Source of the DNA: Frigidibacter sp. RF13
GTDB taxonomy: Bacteria > Pseudomonadota > Alphaproteobacteria > Rhodobacterales > Rhodobacteraceae
Direction of reading: 5' to 3'
NCBI RefSeq assembly: GCF_026626305.1
Contig: NZ_JAPNUE010000004.1
Coordinates: 186,001 to 250,000, forward strand
Length of the DNA: 64,000 nucleotides
The translations under genes were made by a program, and so were the position numbers. Under the pieces are notes generated by a model. It was given only the letters and a program-made list of their open reading frames with translations. It searched no databases and had not been told where the DNA came from. This document shows positions 25,573 through 33,406 of this stretch, piece after piece; the first letter of the stretch is position 1, and every line of letters starts with the position of its first letter.

Positions 25573-25625
25573 GCCAAAATCCTTTCAAAGGATTTTGGCA
25601 AATTTTTTCCTGAAAAAATTTTGCC
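25573..25625. terminator. Double-palindrome bidirectional terminator element
   Basis: Palindrome 1 at 25573-25599 (GCCAAAATCCTTT and complement, one-base centre) and palindrome 2 at 25597-25625 (GGCAAATTTTTTC and complement, one bulged T) share GGC. The element lies between convergent genes ending at 25507 and 25642. Its plan is the same as that at 13794-13842, but the inner stem sequences differ. Confidence 0.75.
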
Positions 25626-25641
25626 CGGCCCGGCGTCGCGG

Positions 25642-26466
25642 TCAGATCCCGTCGCCGACGAAAGCCTTCTCGACCACATATTCCTTCGGGTCGGAATTTG
25701 CGCCTTCGCGCAGTCCGAAGGCTTCGAGCACTTCTTTCACATCGACGTTGAAGGCCAGCGACCCACAGACCATCGCGCGGTCGGTCGCCGGGTTCATCGG
25801 CGCGATGCCGTAATGGTCGAAAATCCTGCCGCTTTCCAGATTGTCGGTGATCCGGCCCATCAGCGGGCTCTCTTCCCGCGTGGTCGTGGGGTAATAGCGC
25901 AGCTTGTCGCCGATCATCTCGCCGATCAGCGGATCGTCCTTCAGGCTTTCGACCAGCTCCCGTCCATACTCCAGCTCCGCGAGCGTCCGGCAGGTATGAA
26001 GCATGTAAATTTCTTCATATTTCTCATAGGTCTCCGGCTCGCGCATGAGGCTCGCGAAGGGGGCGATGCCGGTGCCGGTGGCCAGGAACCACAGCCTCTT
26101 GCCCGGCAGCAGCGCATCATGGACGAGCGTCCCCACCGGTTTCGGCCTGAGGATGATCTCGTCGCCCGGCTGGATGTGCTGGAGCTTCGATGTCAGGGGC
26201 CCGTCCGGCACCTTGATCGAATAGAATTCCAGCTCCTCGTCCCAGGAGGGAGAAGCGATCGAATAGGCGCGGAGAAGCGGTTTGCCGTTCTCGCCCAGAA
26301 GCCCGATCATCACGAACTCGCCCGAGCGGAAGCGCAGCGACTGGGGCCGCGTCACCCGGAAGGAAAACAGCCGGTCCGTCCAATGCTTGACCGACGTCAC
26401 GGTCTGGGCGTCGGGCAAGTGTTTCGCGGCGGGGGAGGACGTGCTGGTTGCGGCGAGATCGTTCAC
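25642..26466 (-). CDS. fpr: Ferredoxin/flavodoxin-NADP+ reductase
   Basis: A 274-residue FAD enzyme of the bacterial FPR type. FAD site RAYSIASPSWDEELEFYSI, NADP site ATGTGIAPFASL, and C-terminal MVCGSLAFNVDVKEVL with a short C-terminal extension after the usual aromatic position (EYVVEKAFVGDGI). GTG at 26466 (VNDLAATST) with upstream CCGAGG is preferred over the longer frame starting 26529. Placed 89 bases after DUF934 in the sulfate-reduction cluster, it may supply reduced ferredoxin or flavodoxin to CysI. Confidence 0.92.
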   Translation of the reverse strand: MNDLAATSTSSPAAKHLPDAQTVTSVKHWTDRLFSFRVTRPQSLRFRSGEFVMIGLLGENGKPLLRAYSIASPSWDEELEFYSIKVPDGPLTSKLQHIQPGDEIILRPKPVGTLVHDALLPGKRLWFLATGTGIAPFASLMREPETYEKYEEIYMLHTCRTLAELEYGRELVESLKDDPLIGEMIGDKLRYYPTTTREESPLMGRITDNLESGRIFDHYGIAPMNPATDRAMVCGSLAFNVDVKEVLEAFGLREGANSDPKEYVVEKAFVGDGI

Positions 26467-26555
26467 GGGGGAGCCTCGGATATTTGTTTGTGCAGAAACG
26501 AACGCGGGGCCGTCGCCCCGCTTGTACACGGAAATGCGGTCAGGTGAAAGGCGGC

Positions 26556-26927
26556 TCAGGCGCGCAGGCGGGCGCGATAGTCATGCGCGCGCCAGTCGGC
26601 CCGGTAGAGCCACTGGTCGGCAGGCTGGCGGCTGGCCAGATCGTTACTTATCTCGACCTCGTCGAAGCCCGACCGCCGCGCCATCGCATATTGGTCGGCA
26701 ATCACATGGCCTGCTGCACGCAGCCTCCCGGAATAGCCCGCCGCGCGGATATGGCGGGCAAGCGTGAAGCCGCGCCCGTCCGAGAAGGCCGGAAAAGCCA
26801 CGCGGACAAGATCGGCGCCCGTCAGGTCCGGCAGCGCCTCGGGCAGGGTGTCCGAGGCGATCTCGACACTGCGGTCGCCCGCGTAATCCTCGGCGTGAAA
26901 GCCGTCGTCGCGCACGATAACACTCAT
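26556..26927 (-). CDS. DUF934 protein of the sulfate-reduction cluster
   Basis: A 123-residue soluble protein. SDGRGFTLARHIRAAGYSGRLRAAGHVIADQYA is the core of DUF934, shown here only in part near residues 49-80. Genes of this family regularly sit with cysI and cysH in Alpha- and Betaproteobacteria, which suggests an accessory role in sulfite reduction (for example electron transfer or assembly), not proven. Its ATG overlaps the cysH stop (ATGA), so translation is coupled. Confidence 0.88.
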   Translation of the reverse strand: MSVIVRDDGFHAEDYAGDRSVEIASDTLPEALPDLTGADLVRVAFPAFSDGRGFTLARHIRAAGYSGRLRAAGHVIADQYAMARRSGFDEVEISNDLASRQPADQWLYRADWRAHDYRARLRA

Positions 26928-27700
26928 GCAACATTCTCCTTCAGCGCAGCAGCCTCGGCCTCGGCAGCAGGCAGCGGCCCGCGCACGACCTTGCCGTCGA
27001 CGATATGAATTCCGCATTCGACCTTGCCCTGGCCGCGCCAGCGGCCCGCGCGCGGATCCTCGCCCTCGGCCACCGGCGAGGTGCAGGGGGCGCAGCCGAT
27101 GGACGGATAGCCTTTGGCGACCAGCGGATGGCGGGGCAGGCGGTTGTTGACGATATAATCCTGCAGATCCTCGCGTCCCCAATGGGCAAGCGGATTGACC
27201 TTCAGCCGCTTGCCTTCCTCGTTTTCGAAGAAATCAAGCGCGGCGCGGGTCGAGGCCTGAAAACGCTTGCGCCCCGTGATCCAGCCATCGAAGCCCCTGA
27301 GCGCGCGTTCCAGCGGCACTACCTTGCGGATATGGCAGCAGGCATCAGTCGAGAACTGGTGAAGCGTGCCGTCGGGATCTTCGAAATCCGTGTCCCGCCG
27401 GTCGGCGCGGATGGTGCGGATGTCGGTCAGGTTCAGCTTGTCTGCCAGTTCCCGCTGATAGGCGAGGGTTTCGGGGAACAGCATCTGCGTATCGATGAAA
27501 AGGACCGGCGTCTGCGGCGCGATCACCGAGACGAGATGCAGAAGCACGACCGATTCCGCCCCGAAGGAGGAGACGAGCGCCAGTTGCCCGACCTCGGGGT
27601 CATGCAGCGCACGCTCCAAGACCGCCGTCGCCGAATGATGACGATAGCGGTCGTTGAGCGAGGCAACCCGCGCGTCGAGATCGCTGAGATCAAGCGGCAT
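26924..27700 (-). CDS. cysH: Assimilatory adenylyl-sulfate (APS/PAPS) reductase
   Basis: 258 residues. It reduces activated sulfate to sulfite with thioredoxin. SFGAESVVLLHLVSVI is the PP-loop-like nucleotide site, DACCHIRKVVPLERAL holds the first Cys pair, and GCAPCTSPV holds the second, together ligating a [4Fe-4S] cluster; KVECGIH carries the catalytic Cys. The Cys-Cys plus CxxC set marks the APS-type enzyme rather than the enterobacterial PAPS form. ATG at 27700 overlaps the cysI end by 11 bases. Confidence 0.95.
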   Translation of the reverse strand: MPLDLSDLDARVASLNDRYRHHSATAVLERALHDPEVGQLALVSSFGAESVVLLHLVSVIAPQTPVLFIDTQMLFPETLAYQRELADKLNLTDIRTIRADRRDTDFEDPDGTLHQFSTDACCHIRKVVPLERALRGFDGWITGRKRFQASTRAALDFFENEEGKRLKVNPLAHWGREDLQDYIVNNRLPRHPLVAKGYPSIGCAPCTSPVAEGEDPRAGRWRGQGKVECGIHIVDGKVVRGPLPAAEAEAAALKENVA

Positions 27701-29360
27701 CGCGTTCCGCCTCGGCCGGATAGAGCGCGGCCTTGAACGGCTCCGGCCCGAGGCGCCGGAAGGTCTCGATGAAAGTCTCGGCGCGGTCGGCGCGGATATC
27801 GAGATAGGCGCGCAAAAGCCGTTCGATCGCGGGGACAACCTGATCATAGGCAAAGCCGGGGCCGACCTTGTCGCCGATCTCGGCCTTTTCGGTCGCATCG
27901 CCGCCAAGCGTGATCTGGTAGTTTTCCACCCCCGCCCGATCGAGGCCAAGGATGCCGATATGGCCGACGTGATGATGCCCGCAGGCATTGATGCAGCCGG
28001 AGATCTTGATCTTCAGCTGGCCGATTTCTTCCTCAAGGCCGATGGCCTTGAAATGGGTGGCGATCTCCTGCGCGACCGGGATCGAGCGGGCGGTGGCGAG
28101 CGCGCAATAATCCATGCCGGGGCAGGCGATGATGTCAGAGACAAGGCCGATGTTCGCGGTGGCCAGCCCTTCGGTCTTCAATGCCGCATGAAGGGCGGGC
28201 AGGTCAGACTTGTGGACATGCGGCAGCACGACGTTCTGTTCATGGCTGATGCGCAGTTCGCCATGGCCGTACTTCTCGGCAAGGTCGGCCAGAAGCCGCA
28301 TCTGCGCCGATGAGGCATCGCCCGGGGTGGCGCCATGGGCCTTCAGCGAGACGGTGACGATCGCATAGCCCGGCGCCCGGTGGGCGGCGAGGCTGGTGTC
28401 GGTCCAGGACCGGAAGACCGGGTCCTTGGCGCGGGCGGCCTCGAAGCCGTCTTCCGGCGCATTGCGGAAGGCCGGGGGTGCGAAGGCGGCCTCGATCTCC
28501 TTCAGAAGCACCTGGTCGATGCCGGTGAATTCGGGCCGGATAGCGCGGAACCGTTCCTCGACGGCATCGCGGAAGGCTTCCATGCCGTTTTCGAACACGG
28601 TGATCTTGATGCGCGCCTTGTATTTGTTGTCGCGGCGGCCCCAGAGATTGTAGACCGAGACGATGGCTTCGAGATAGGGCAGCAGGTCTTCCTTTTTCAC
28701 GAAGGGGCGGATCACCTGGCCGATCATCGGCGTCCGGCCAAGGCCGCCGCCCACGATCACCTCATATCCGATCTGCCCCGACCCGCCGCGCACGGCGCGG
28801 AGCCCGATGTCATGGGCCTTCACCACCGCGCGGTCATTGGGGCTGCCGGTGACGCCGATCTTGAACTTGCGCGGCAGGAACTGGAATTCCGGATGGTCGG
28901 TCGACCATTGGCGGATCAGTTCGGCAATCGGGCGCGGGTCTTCGATCTCGTCCGCCGCCGCACCGGCGAAATGGTCGGCGGTGACATTGCGGATCGTGTT
29001 GCCGGAGGTCTGGATCGCATGCATCTGCACGTCGGCCAGCGCGTCGATCATGTCGGGTACATCGGGCAGCTTCGGCCAGTTGTACTGGATGTTCTGCCGC
29101 GTGGTGAAATGGCCGTAGCCCTTGTCCCAGCGGTCGGCGATCAGCGCGAGCTGGCGCATCTGCGCGGACGACAGCGTGCCATAGGGAATAGCCACGCGCA
29201 GCATATAGGCGTGCAGTTGCAGATAGAGCCCGTTCATCAGACGGAGCGGGCGGAATTCATCTTCGGTCAGCGCGCCGGAGATGCGGCGTTCCACCTGACC
29301 GCGGAACTGCGCGGCACGGGTGCGGACGAAGCTCTCATCGAAGTCGGAATAGTTATACAT
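27690..29360 (-). CDS. cysI: Sulfite/nitrite reductase hemoprotein subunit
   Basis: A 556-residue siroheme and [4Fe-4S] enzyme that reduces sulfite to sulfide by six electrons. Two ferredoxin-like half domains are visible (LMNGLYLQLHAYMLRVAIPY and KDLPALHAAL region) and the cluster cysteines are in CPGMDYCALA and CINACGHHHVGHIG. Long upstream frame to 29462 is not used because MYNYSDFDESFV at 29360 follows GGAGACCTCTC. Gene order DUF2849-cysI-cysH-DUF934 shows assimilatory sulfite reduction; an assimilatory nitrite role cannot be excluded from sequence alone. Confidence 0.93.
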   Translation of the reverse strand: MYNYSDFDESFVRTRAAQFRGQVERRISGALTEDEFRPLRLMNGLYLQLHAYMLRVAIPYGTLSSAQMRQLALIADRWDKGYGHFTTRQNIQYNWPKLPDVPDMIDALADVQMHAIQTSGNTIRNVTADHFAGAAADEIEDPRPIAELIRQWSTDHPEFQFLPRKFKIGVTGSPNDRAVVKAHDIGLRAVRGGSGQIGYEVIVGGGLGRTPMIGQVIRPFVKKEDLLPYLEAIVSVYNLWGRRDNKYKARIKITVFENGMEAFRDAVEERFRAIRPEFTGIDQVLLKEIEAAFAPPAFRNAPEDGFEAARAKDPVFRSWTDTSLAAHRAPGYAIVTVSLKAHGATPGDASSAQMRLLADLAEKYGHGELRISHEQNVVLPHVHKSDLPALHAALKTEGLATANIGLVSDIIACPGMDYCALATARSIPVAQEIATHFKAIGLEEEIGQLKIKISGCINACGHHHVGHIGILGLDRAGVENYQITLGGDATEKAEIGDKVGPGFAYDQVVPAIERLLRAYLDIRADRAETFIETFRRLGPEPFKAALYPAEAERDAA

Positions 29361-29658
29361 GAGAGGTCTCCTGCTTGCCGTGCGCATAGTTCGACGGGCC
29401 GCGGGTACGGAAGATTTCGCGGAAATGCACGGGCTCGGGCCCGTTTGGGCCGGGCTTGGCATCCGCCAGATAGGCGCCGACGACGGTCAGGCGTTGCGCT
29501 TCGGCCTTGAGGAGGCGAAGCTGCGCATGCGCCTCGTCCTCGATCAGCTCTGCCTCGTGGTGATCGCGGGTCCAGCGGCCATCGGCGGTCAGATAGATGA
29601 CATCGCCTTCGAGAAGGGCGTTCGCTGTGACGACTTTCGGTGTGAAGGCGCGGGCCAT
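29353..29658 (-). CDS. DUF2849 protein, first gene of the cys operon
   Basis: 101 residues starting MARAFTPKVVTANALLEGDV, typical of DUF2849. It overlaps the cysI start by 8 bases. In related bacteria the gene lies between cysG and cysI and is assumed to help sulfite reductase, but its role is unknown. Here no cysG (siroheme synthase) is upstream; instead a divergent Lrp-type regulator is found. A GTG at 29670 is an alternative start four codons earlier. Confidence 0.88.
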   Translation of the reverse strand: MARAFTPKVVTANALLEGDVIYLTADGRWTRDHHEAELIEDEAHAQLRLLKAEAQRLTVVGAYLADAKPGPNGPEPVHFREIFRTRGPSNYAHGKQETSHV

Positions 29659-29694
29659 GGCGGAATCCACTGTGATATTTCTGTGCCCAATATA

Positions 29695-29705
29695 GGAAAT
29701 TTTCC
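29695..29705. promoter_or_regulatory. Inverted repeat in the cys/Lrp divergent promoter region
   Basis: GGAAA-T-TTTCC is a perfect inverted repeat with 5-base arms located between the divergent start codons at 29658 and 29800. It is a candidate operator for the neighbouring Lrp/AsnC regulator, by position only. Confidence 0.4.
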
Positions 29706-29799
29706 CACATTTCCGCCAGATACCCCTTGCAGATAAGGACGTTCGTTTCGTATCAACGCCCCGAAAGAACCCGTGTTTCGGAAAGCGCAGGAAAAGCGA

Positions 29800-30261
29800 A
29801 TGTCAGTCCGTCTGGATGAGGTCGACCGGAAAATCCTTGCTGAACTTCAGGAGGATGCGAGCCAGTCACTGGACGAGATCGCTCGCAAGGTCGGCTCGTC
29901 GAAGACACCCGTGTGGAACCGAATCCGCAAGATGAAGGAGGCGGGCGTGATCGGCCGCCAGACGGCGATCCTCGATCCCGAGGCTTTGGGGCTCGAGGCC
30001 TGTTTCTTCGTGCTGATCCGCACATCGGAGCATGAGGCGGAATGGCAGAAGAAGTTCCTGAAGACCCTGAAGGAACGGCCCGAAGTTCTGGAGGCCCATC
30101 GCCTCGCCGGCGATATCGACTATATCCTGAAGGTCCGCGTGAAGAACGCCCGCGCCTATGACACATTCTATCAGGCGCTGATTTCCGAGGTGAAGATCTA
30201 CAACGTCACGGCGCTTCTTTCGATGGAAGAGATCAAGTCGACCACGTTATTGCCTTTGTGA
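29800..30261 (+). CDS. Lrp/AsnC-family transcriptional regulator
   Basis: 153 residues. N-terminal HTH MSVRLDEVDRKILAELQEDA with SLDEIARKVGSSKTPVWNRIRKM, then the RAM ligand domain (VLEAHRLAGDIDYILKVRV). The ATG at 29800 follows AGGAAAAGCG; an in-frame upstream start is not needed. It is transcribed divergently from the cys operon, so control of cysteine/sulfate assimilation in response to an amino acid or sulfur metabolite is a reasonable inference. Confidence 0.92.
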   Translation: MSVRLDEVDRKILAELQEDASQSLDEIARKVGSSKTPVWNRIRKMKEAGVIGRQTAILDPEALGLEACFFVLIRTSEHEAEWQKKFLKTLKERPEVLEAHRLAGDIDYILKVRVKNARAYDTFYQALISEVKIYNVTALLSMEEIKSTTLLPL

Positions 30262-30271
30262 ACGGGTCTTT

Positions 30272-30343
30272 CGGCCCCTGCGGGGCCGATCCGCCGGGAG
30301 GGCTCTGCCCTCCCGGACCCTCCCGGGATATTTGCAAACGAAA
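30272..30343. repeat. Dispersed GC-hairpin/ATATTT intergenic element, copy A
   Basis: Two perfect hairpins, CGGCCCC-TGC-GGGGCCG at 30272-30288 and CCGGGAGGGC-TCT-GCCCTCCCGG at 30294-30316, are followed by CCTCCCGGGATATTTGCAAA. It fills the gap between the convergent Lrp and P450 genes and probably acts as a bidirectional terminator. A related copy is at 43366-43428. Confidence 0.65.
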
Positions 30344-30347
30344 GAGG

Positions 30348-31529
30348 TCAGCGGCGGACGGTCAGGCGTTCGAGCCCGTGGAAGTGATAGAGATTGGCGT
30401 AACGCGGCGCCTCGGTGAGGCGGAGGGTCGGGCAGCGCTCGAAGAGGAGCGGAAGCGCGATCTGCATTTCCATGCGCGCAAGCGGGGCGCCGACGCAGAA
30501 GTGGAGACCCGCGCCGAAAGCGTGGTTGGGCTTCACCGGGCGGGACGGGTCGAAGCGCTGAGGGTCGTCCCAGACATTGGGGTCGCGGTTGGCCGCGCCG
30601 AGGAGAAGGCCCACCTCGTCGCCGCGGTGGAAGAGATGACCGCCGATCTCGACATCCTCATAGGCGTGCCGGGTGAACATATGGAGCGGCGGGTCGTGGC
30701 GGAGGATCTCCTCGACCGTTCCCTCGACTGTCTCAGGGCCAAGCACCTCTGTCCCGAAACCGTTCTCCAGCAAGGCCTTGACGCCGTTTCCTAGCGTATG
30801 GACCGTTGCTTCGTGGCCTGCATTGAGAAGCAGGATGCATGTGGTGATCAACTCTTCGGTCGACAGTCTCTCGCCTTCCATCTCGGCGGCGATGAGGCTG
30901 GTGATCAGATCGTCGGCGGGGGCATGGCGCCGCTCCTCGACGTAAGAACGCATGAAGGCGACGAAGGCCTCGGTCGCCGCCACCGCCGCCTCTTCGGTCT
31001 CGCGGGTGCGGCGGGCCTGATACATGCCGACCATGGCGTTCGACCAGGCGAGCAGGTCGTCGCCCCGATCCTCCGGCACGCCAAGAAGGCGGCAGATGAT
31101 GATGACGGGCAGGTGGGTGGCGAAAGCCTTCAGTAGGTCGAATTCGCCTGACGGGAACCGGTCTATCAGCCCGTGAGTGACCTCCGCGATCTCGGGCGCG
31201 AGCGCGGCGATCCGGCGCGAGGTAAAGGCGCGGAGCACAAGGCCACGAAGCCGCGTGTGGCGCGGCGGCTCCAGTTCCAGCATCGAATGGGCTTCGACCG
31301 CGTAGAAGGGTTTCAGATGCTCGGGGATCGGGCGTTGCTTCTCGGGCGGCACTTCGCGCCCGAAGCGCCTGTCGCGGAAGATCGCGCCGGTGACGGCGGC
31401 CGAGGTGGTGCAGATCATCCCGTAGTCCTCCCAGACGAACAGAGGCCCGGTAGCGCGGGCGCGTTCGTAGAACGGGTAGGGGTCCTGCACGAAACCGGGA
31501 TCGGTCGGGGATTGGGCAAGGGTCTGCAT
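30348..31529 (-). CDS. Cytochrome P450
   Basis: A 393-residue soluble class I P450. I-helix LLNAGHEATVHTLG (AGHEAT oxygen-activation motif), K-helix EEILR (ExxR), and heme loop FGAGLHFCVGAPLARMEM with the cysteine thiolate ligand. The N-terminus LAQSPTDPGFVQDPYPFYERAR is typical. It needs a ferredoxin and reductase; none is adjacent. Last gene of a tight tpiA-DMT-P450 run, one base after the transporter stop. Substrate is unknown. Confidence 0.93.
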   Translation of the reverse strand: MQTLAQSPTDPGFVQDPYPFYERARATGPLFVWEDYGMICTTSAAVTGAIFRDRRFGREVPPEKQRPIPEHLKPFYAVEAHSMLELEPPRHTRLRGLVLRAFTSRRIAALAPEIAEVTHGLIDRFPSGEFDLLKAFATHLPVIIICRLLGVPEDRGDDLLAWSNAMVGMYQARRTRETEEAAVAATEAFVAFMRSYVEERRHAPADDLITSLIAAEMEGERLSTEELITTCILLLNAGHEATVHTLGNGVKALLENGFGTEVLGPETVEGTVEEILRHDPPLHMFTRHAYEDVEIGGHLFHRGDEVGLLLGAANRDPNVWDDPQRFDPSRPVKPNHAFGAGLHFCVGAPLARMEMQIALPLLFERCPTLRLTEAPRYANLYHFHGLERLTVRR

Positions 31530-31530
31530 G

Positions 31531-32439
31531 TCAGGTCTTCCGGAAGGTCAGGATATTCTGCGCGACAAGCACCCCCGCGCCGACGAGGGCCGCGCCCGCC
31601 GCCTCGCGCCAGGCCCAGCCGCCGCCAAGCGCGAAGAGGATGAGCATCACATAGAAGGGTGTGGCATTGAGGTGGAGCGAGGATTGCGCCAGCCCGAGCC
31701 GCCCGAGCGCGCGGATCCATAAAAGCTGGCTGAGCGCGAGCCCTCCGACCGCGAAGAGCGCGAGCGCGCCCCAGGCATGGGCATCAAGCCGCGTCCAATC
31801 CGCGCGCTCCGCCCCGAAAAGGAGAGCGGCGAGTGCGGTGACAAGCGCGGCGGTCGTCAGGGTGATCGTGGTGCGGCCCAATGGAGACAGCACGGGAAAG
31901 GCGCTGACCGTCAGCCGCGAAGCCAGCGCATAGGTGATGACCGAGGCGAGCATGATCAGCGCGCCGAGGCCGAAGTCGGGCCCGCCCGCCGCCGGATCGA
32001 GCGCCACGTAGCCGCCCGCAAGGCTGAGCGCGATCCCTGCAAGAAGCGCGCCCGAGGGTCGGCGGCGGTCCAGCACCGCCTCGATCAGTGCGGCGACGAT
32101 GGGCATGGTGGTGGAGATGATGGCGACCGTCACCGCGCTCGTCATGCCCTGACCGACGACGAGCAGGGCCGCGCCCACGCCCAGAAGCCCGCCGACCGCG
32201 ATCCCCATCGGCCAGTTGGCTTGCAGCGCCTCGCGCGGATCAAGGATCAGCCAGATCGGCAGCAGCACGGCCGCCGCAAGCGCCATCCGCGCGGCGGCCA
32301 GTGCAAGTGGCGGCAGAAGCGGGATAAGTACGTCGGCCGCCGGCAGCCCCGCCGCCCAGATGAACATCGAGGCCATGCACAGAAGGTTGGCGCCGAGCAC
32401 ACCCTGCCGATGATCCGGGCTGAGCCGCACCAGTGTCAT
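31531..32439 (-). CDS. EamA/DMT-superfamily transporter
   Basis: A 302-residue protein with ten predicted membrane helices in two EamA repeats (first ANLLCMASMFIWAAGLPAAD, second IMLASVITYALASRLTV). It is a drug/metabolite transporter-type permease, often an amino-acid or metabolite exporter; the substrate is unknown. Only 3 bases separate it from the tpiA stop upstream and 1 base from the P450 downstream, so co-transcription is very likely. Confidence 0.9.
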   Translation of the reverse strand: MTLVRLSPDHRQGVLGANLLCMASMFIWAAGLPAADVLIPLLPPLALAAARMALAAAVLLPIWLILDPREALQANWPMGIAVGGLLGVGAALLVVGQGMTSAVTVAIISTTMPIVAALIEAVLDRRRPSGALLAGIALSLAGGYVALDPAAGGPDFGLGALIMLASVITYALASRLTVSAFPVLSPLGRTTITLTTAALVTALAALLFGAERADWTRLDAHAWGALALFAVGGLALSQLLWIRALGRLGLAQSSLHLNATPFYVMLILFALGGGWAWREAAGAALVGAGVLVAQNILTFRKT

Positions 32440-32442
32440 GGG

Positions 32443-33189
32443 TCAGGCCGCCGAAAGGGCTGCGATGATCTGGCCGAAATCGGCGGCCTTCAGGCTCGCC
32501 CCGCCGACGAGCGCGCCGTCGACATTGGAGACGGCGAAGATTTCGGCGGCGTTCGACGGTTTGACCGACCCGCCGTAGAGGAGCCGGATGCCGGTTGCCG
32601 CATCGCCGAGACGTGCCGTCAGTTCCGCCCTGAGGAAATCATGGACCTCGGCGATCTGGTCAAGCGTCGGCGTCCGGCCGGTGCCGATGGCCCAGACCGG
32701 TTCATAGGCGAGGACGAGATTGGTCGCGGTCGCCCCCTCTGGCACCGACCCGGCCAGCTGGCGGCCGATCACCACAAGCGTCTCGCCCCGGTCGCGTTCA
32801 GCTTCGGTCTCGCCCACGCACACCACGGCGACGAGCCCCGCCGCCCAGGCGGCGAGCGTCTTGGCCGCCACATCGGCATCACTCTCGCCATGATCGGCGC
32901 GGCGTTCGGAATGGCCGAGGATCACATGGCTCGCGCCCGCATCCGCCAACTGGCCCGCCGCGATGTCGCCGGTATGGGCGCCGGACGCTTTCGCATGGCA
33001 ATCCTGACCGCCGATCCGGACCGATCCCGCGCCCGCCGCCGCGACCGCCGGGACGATCAGCGTTGCGGGCGGGCAGATCAGGATTTCGCAGGCCGCCGTG
33101 CTGTGGTCGGCGGCAATGCGGCCGATCTCCTCAAGGCTCGCACGGGTGCCGTTCATCTTCCAGTTTCCGGCAGCTAGCTTGCGGCGCAT
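32443..33189 (-). CDS. tpiA: Triose-phosphate isomerase
   Basis: 248 residues. Interconverts dihydroxyacetone phosphate and glyceraldehyde 3-phosphate. [14 protein letters not shown] (catalytic Lys), VILGHSERR (catalytic His), [17 protein letters not shown] (catalytic Glu and flexible loop), and [14 protein letters not shown] with GALVGGASL (phosphate loop) are all intact. ATG at 33189 follows GGAGGACCCG; a longer frame to 33372 is not needed. Divergent from ptsP. Confidence 0.97.
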   Translation of the reverse strand: MRRKLAAGNWKMNGTRASLEEIGRIAADHSTAACEILICPPATLIVPAVAAAGAGSVRIGGQDCHAKASGAHTGDIAAGQLADAGASHVILGHSERRADHGESDADVAAKTLAAWAAGLVAVVCVGETEAERDRGETLVVIGRQLAGSVPEGATATNLVLAYEPVWAIGTGRTPTLDQIAEVHDFLRAELTARLGDAATGIRLLYGGSVKPSNAAEIFAVSNVDGALVGGASLKAADFGQIIAALSAA

Positions 33190-33406
33190 CGGGTCCTCCA
33201 TCGCTGACCGGCTAGCTGTAGCAATCCGGCAGGCGCGCGGGAAGGGCAAGCGGCGCGATTTCCAGACTGACCCTGCGAGGGCATTCGGATCGAGAAGCCG
33301 CAAACGCCGCGCGCAACGCGCAAAAAACCGCCCGAGATTGGCTGCCTTCCCACTCCCTTTTGCAAAGCGCATCGCCTATAGAGGGGCGAGGCACACGGGA
33401 CAGATC

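Noticed and set aside
30331..30338. TTTGCAAA as a second PccR operator
   Set aside because: It is at the 3' end of the P450 gene inside a dispersed hairpin element, not near a promoter.
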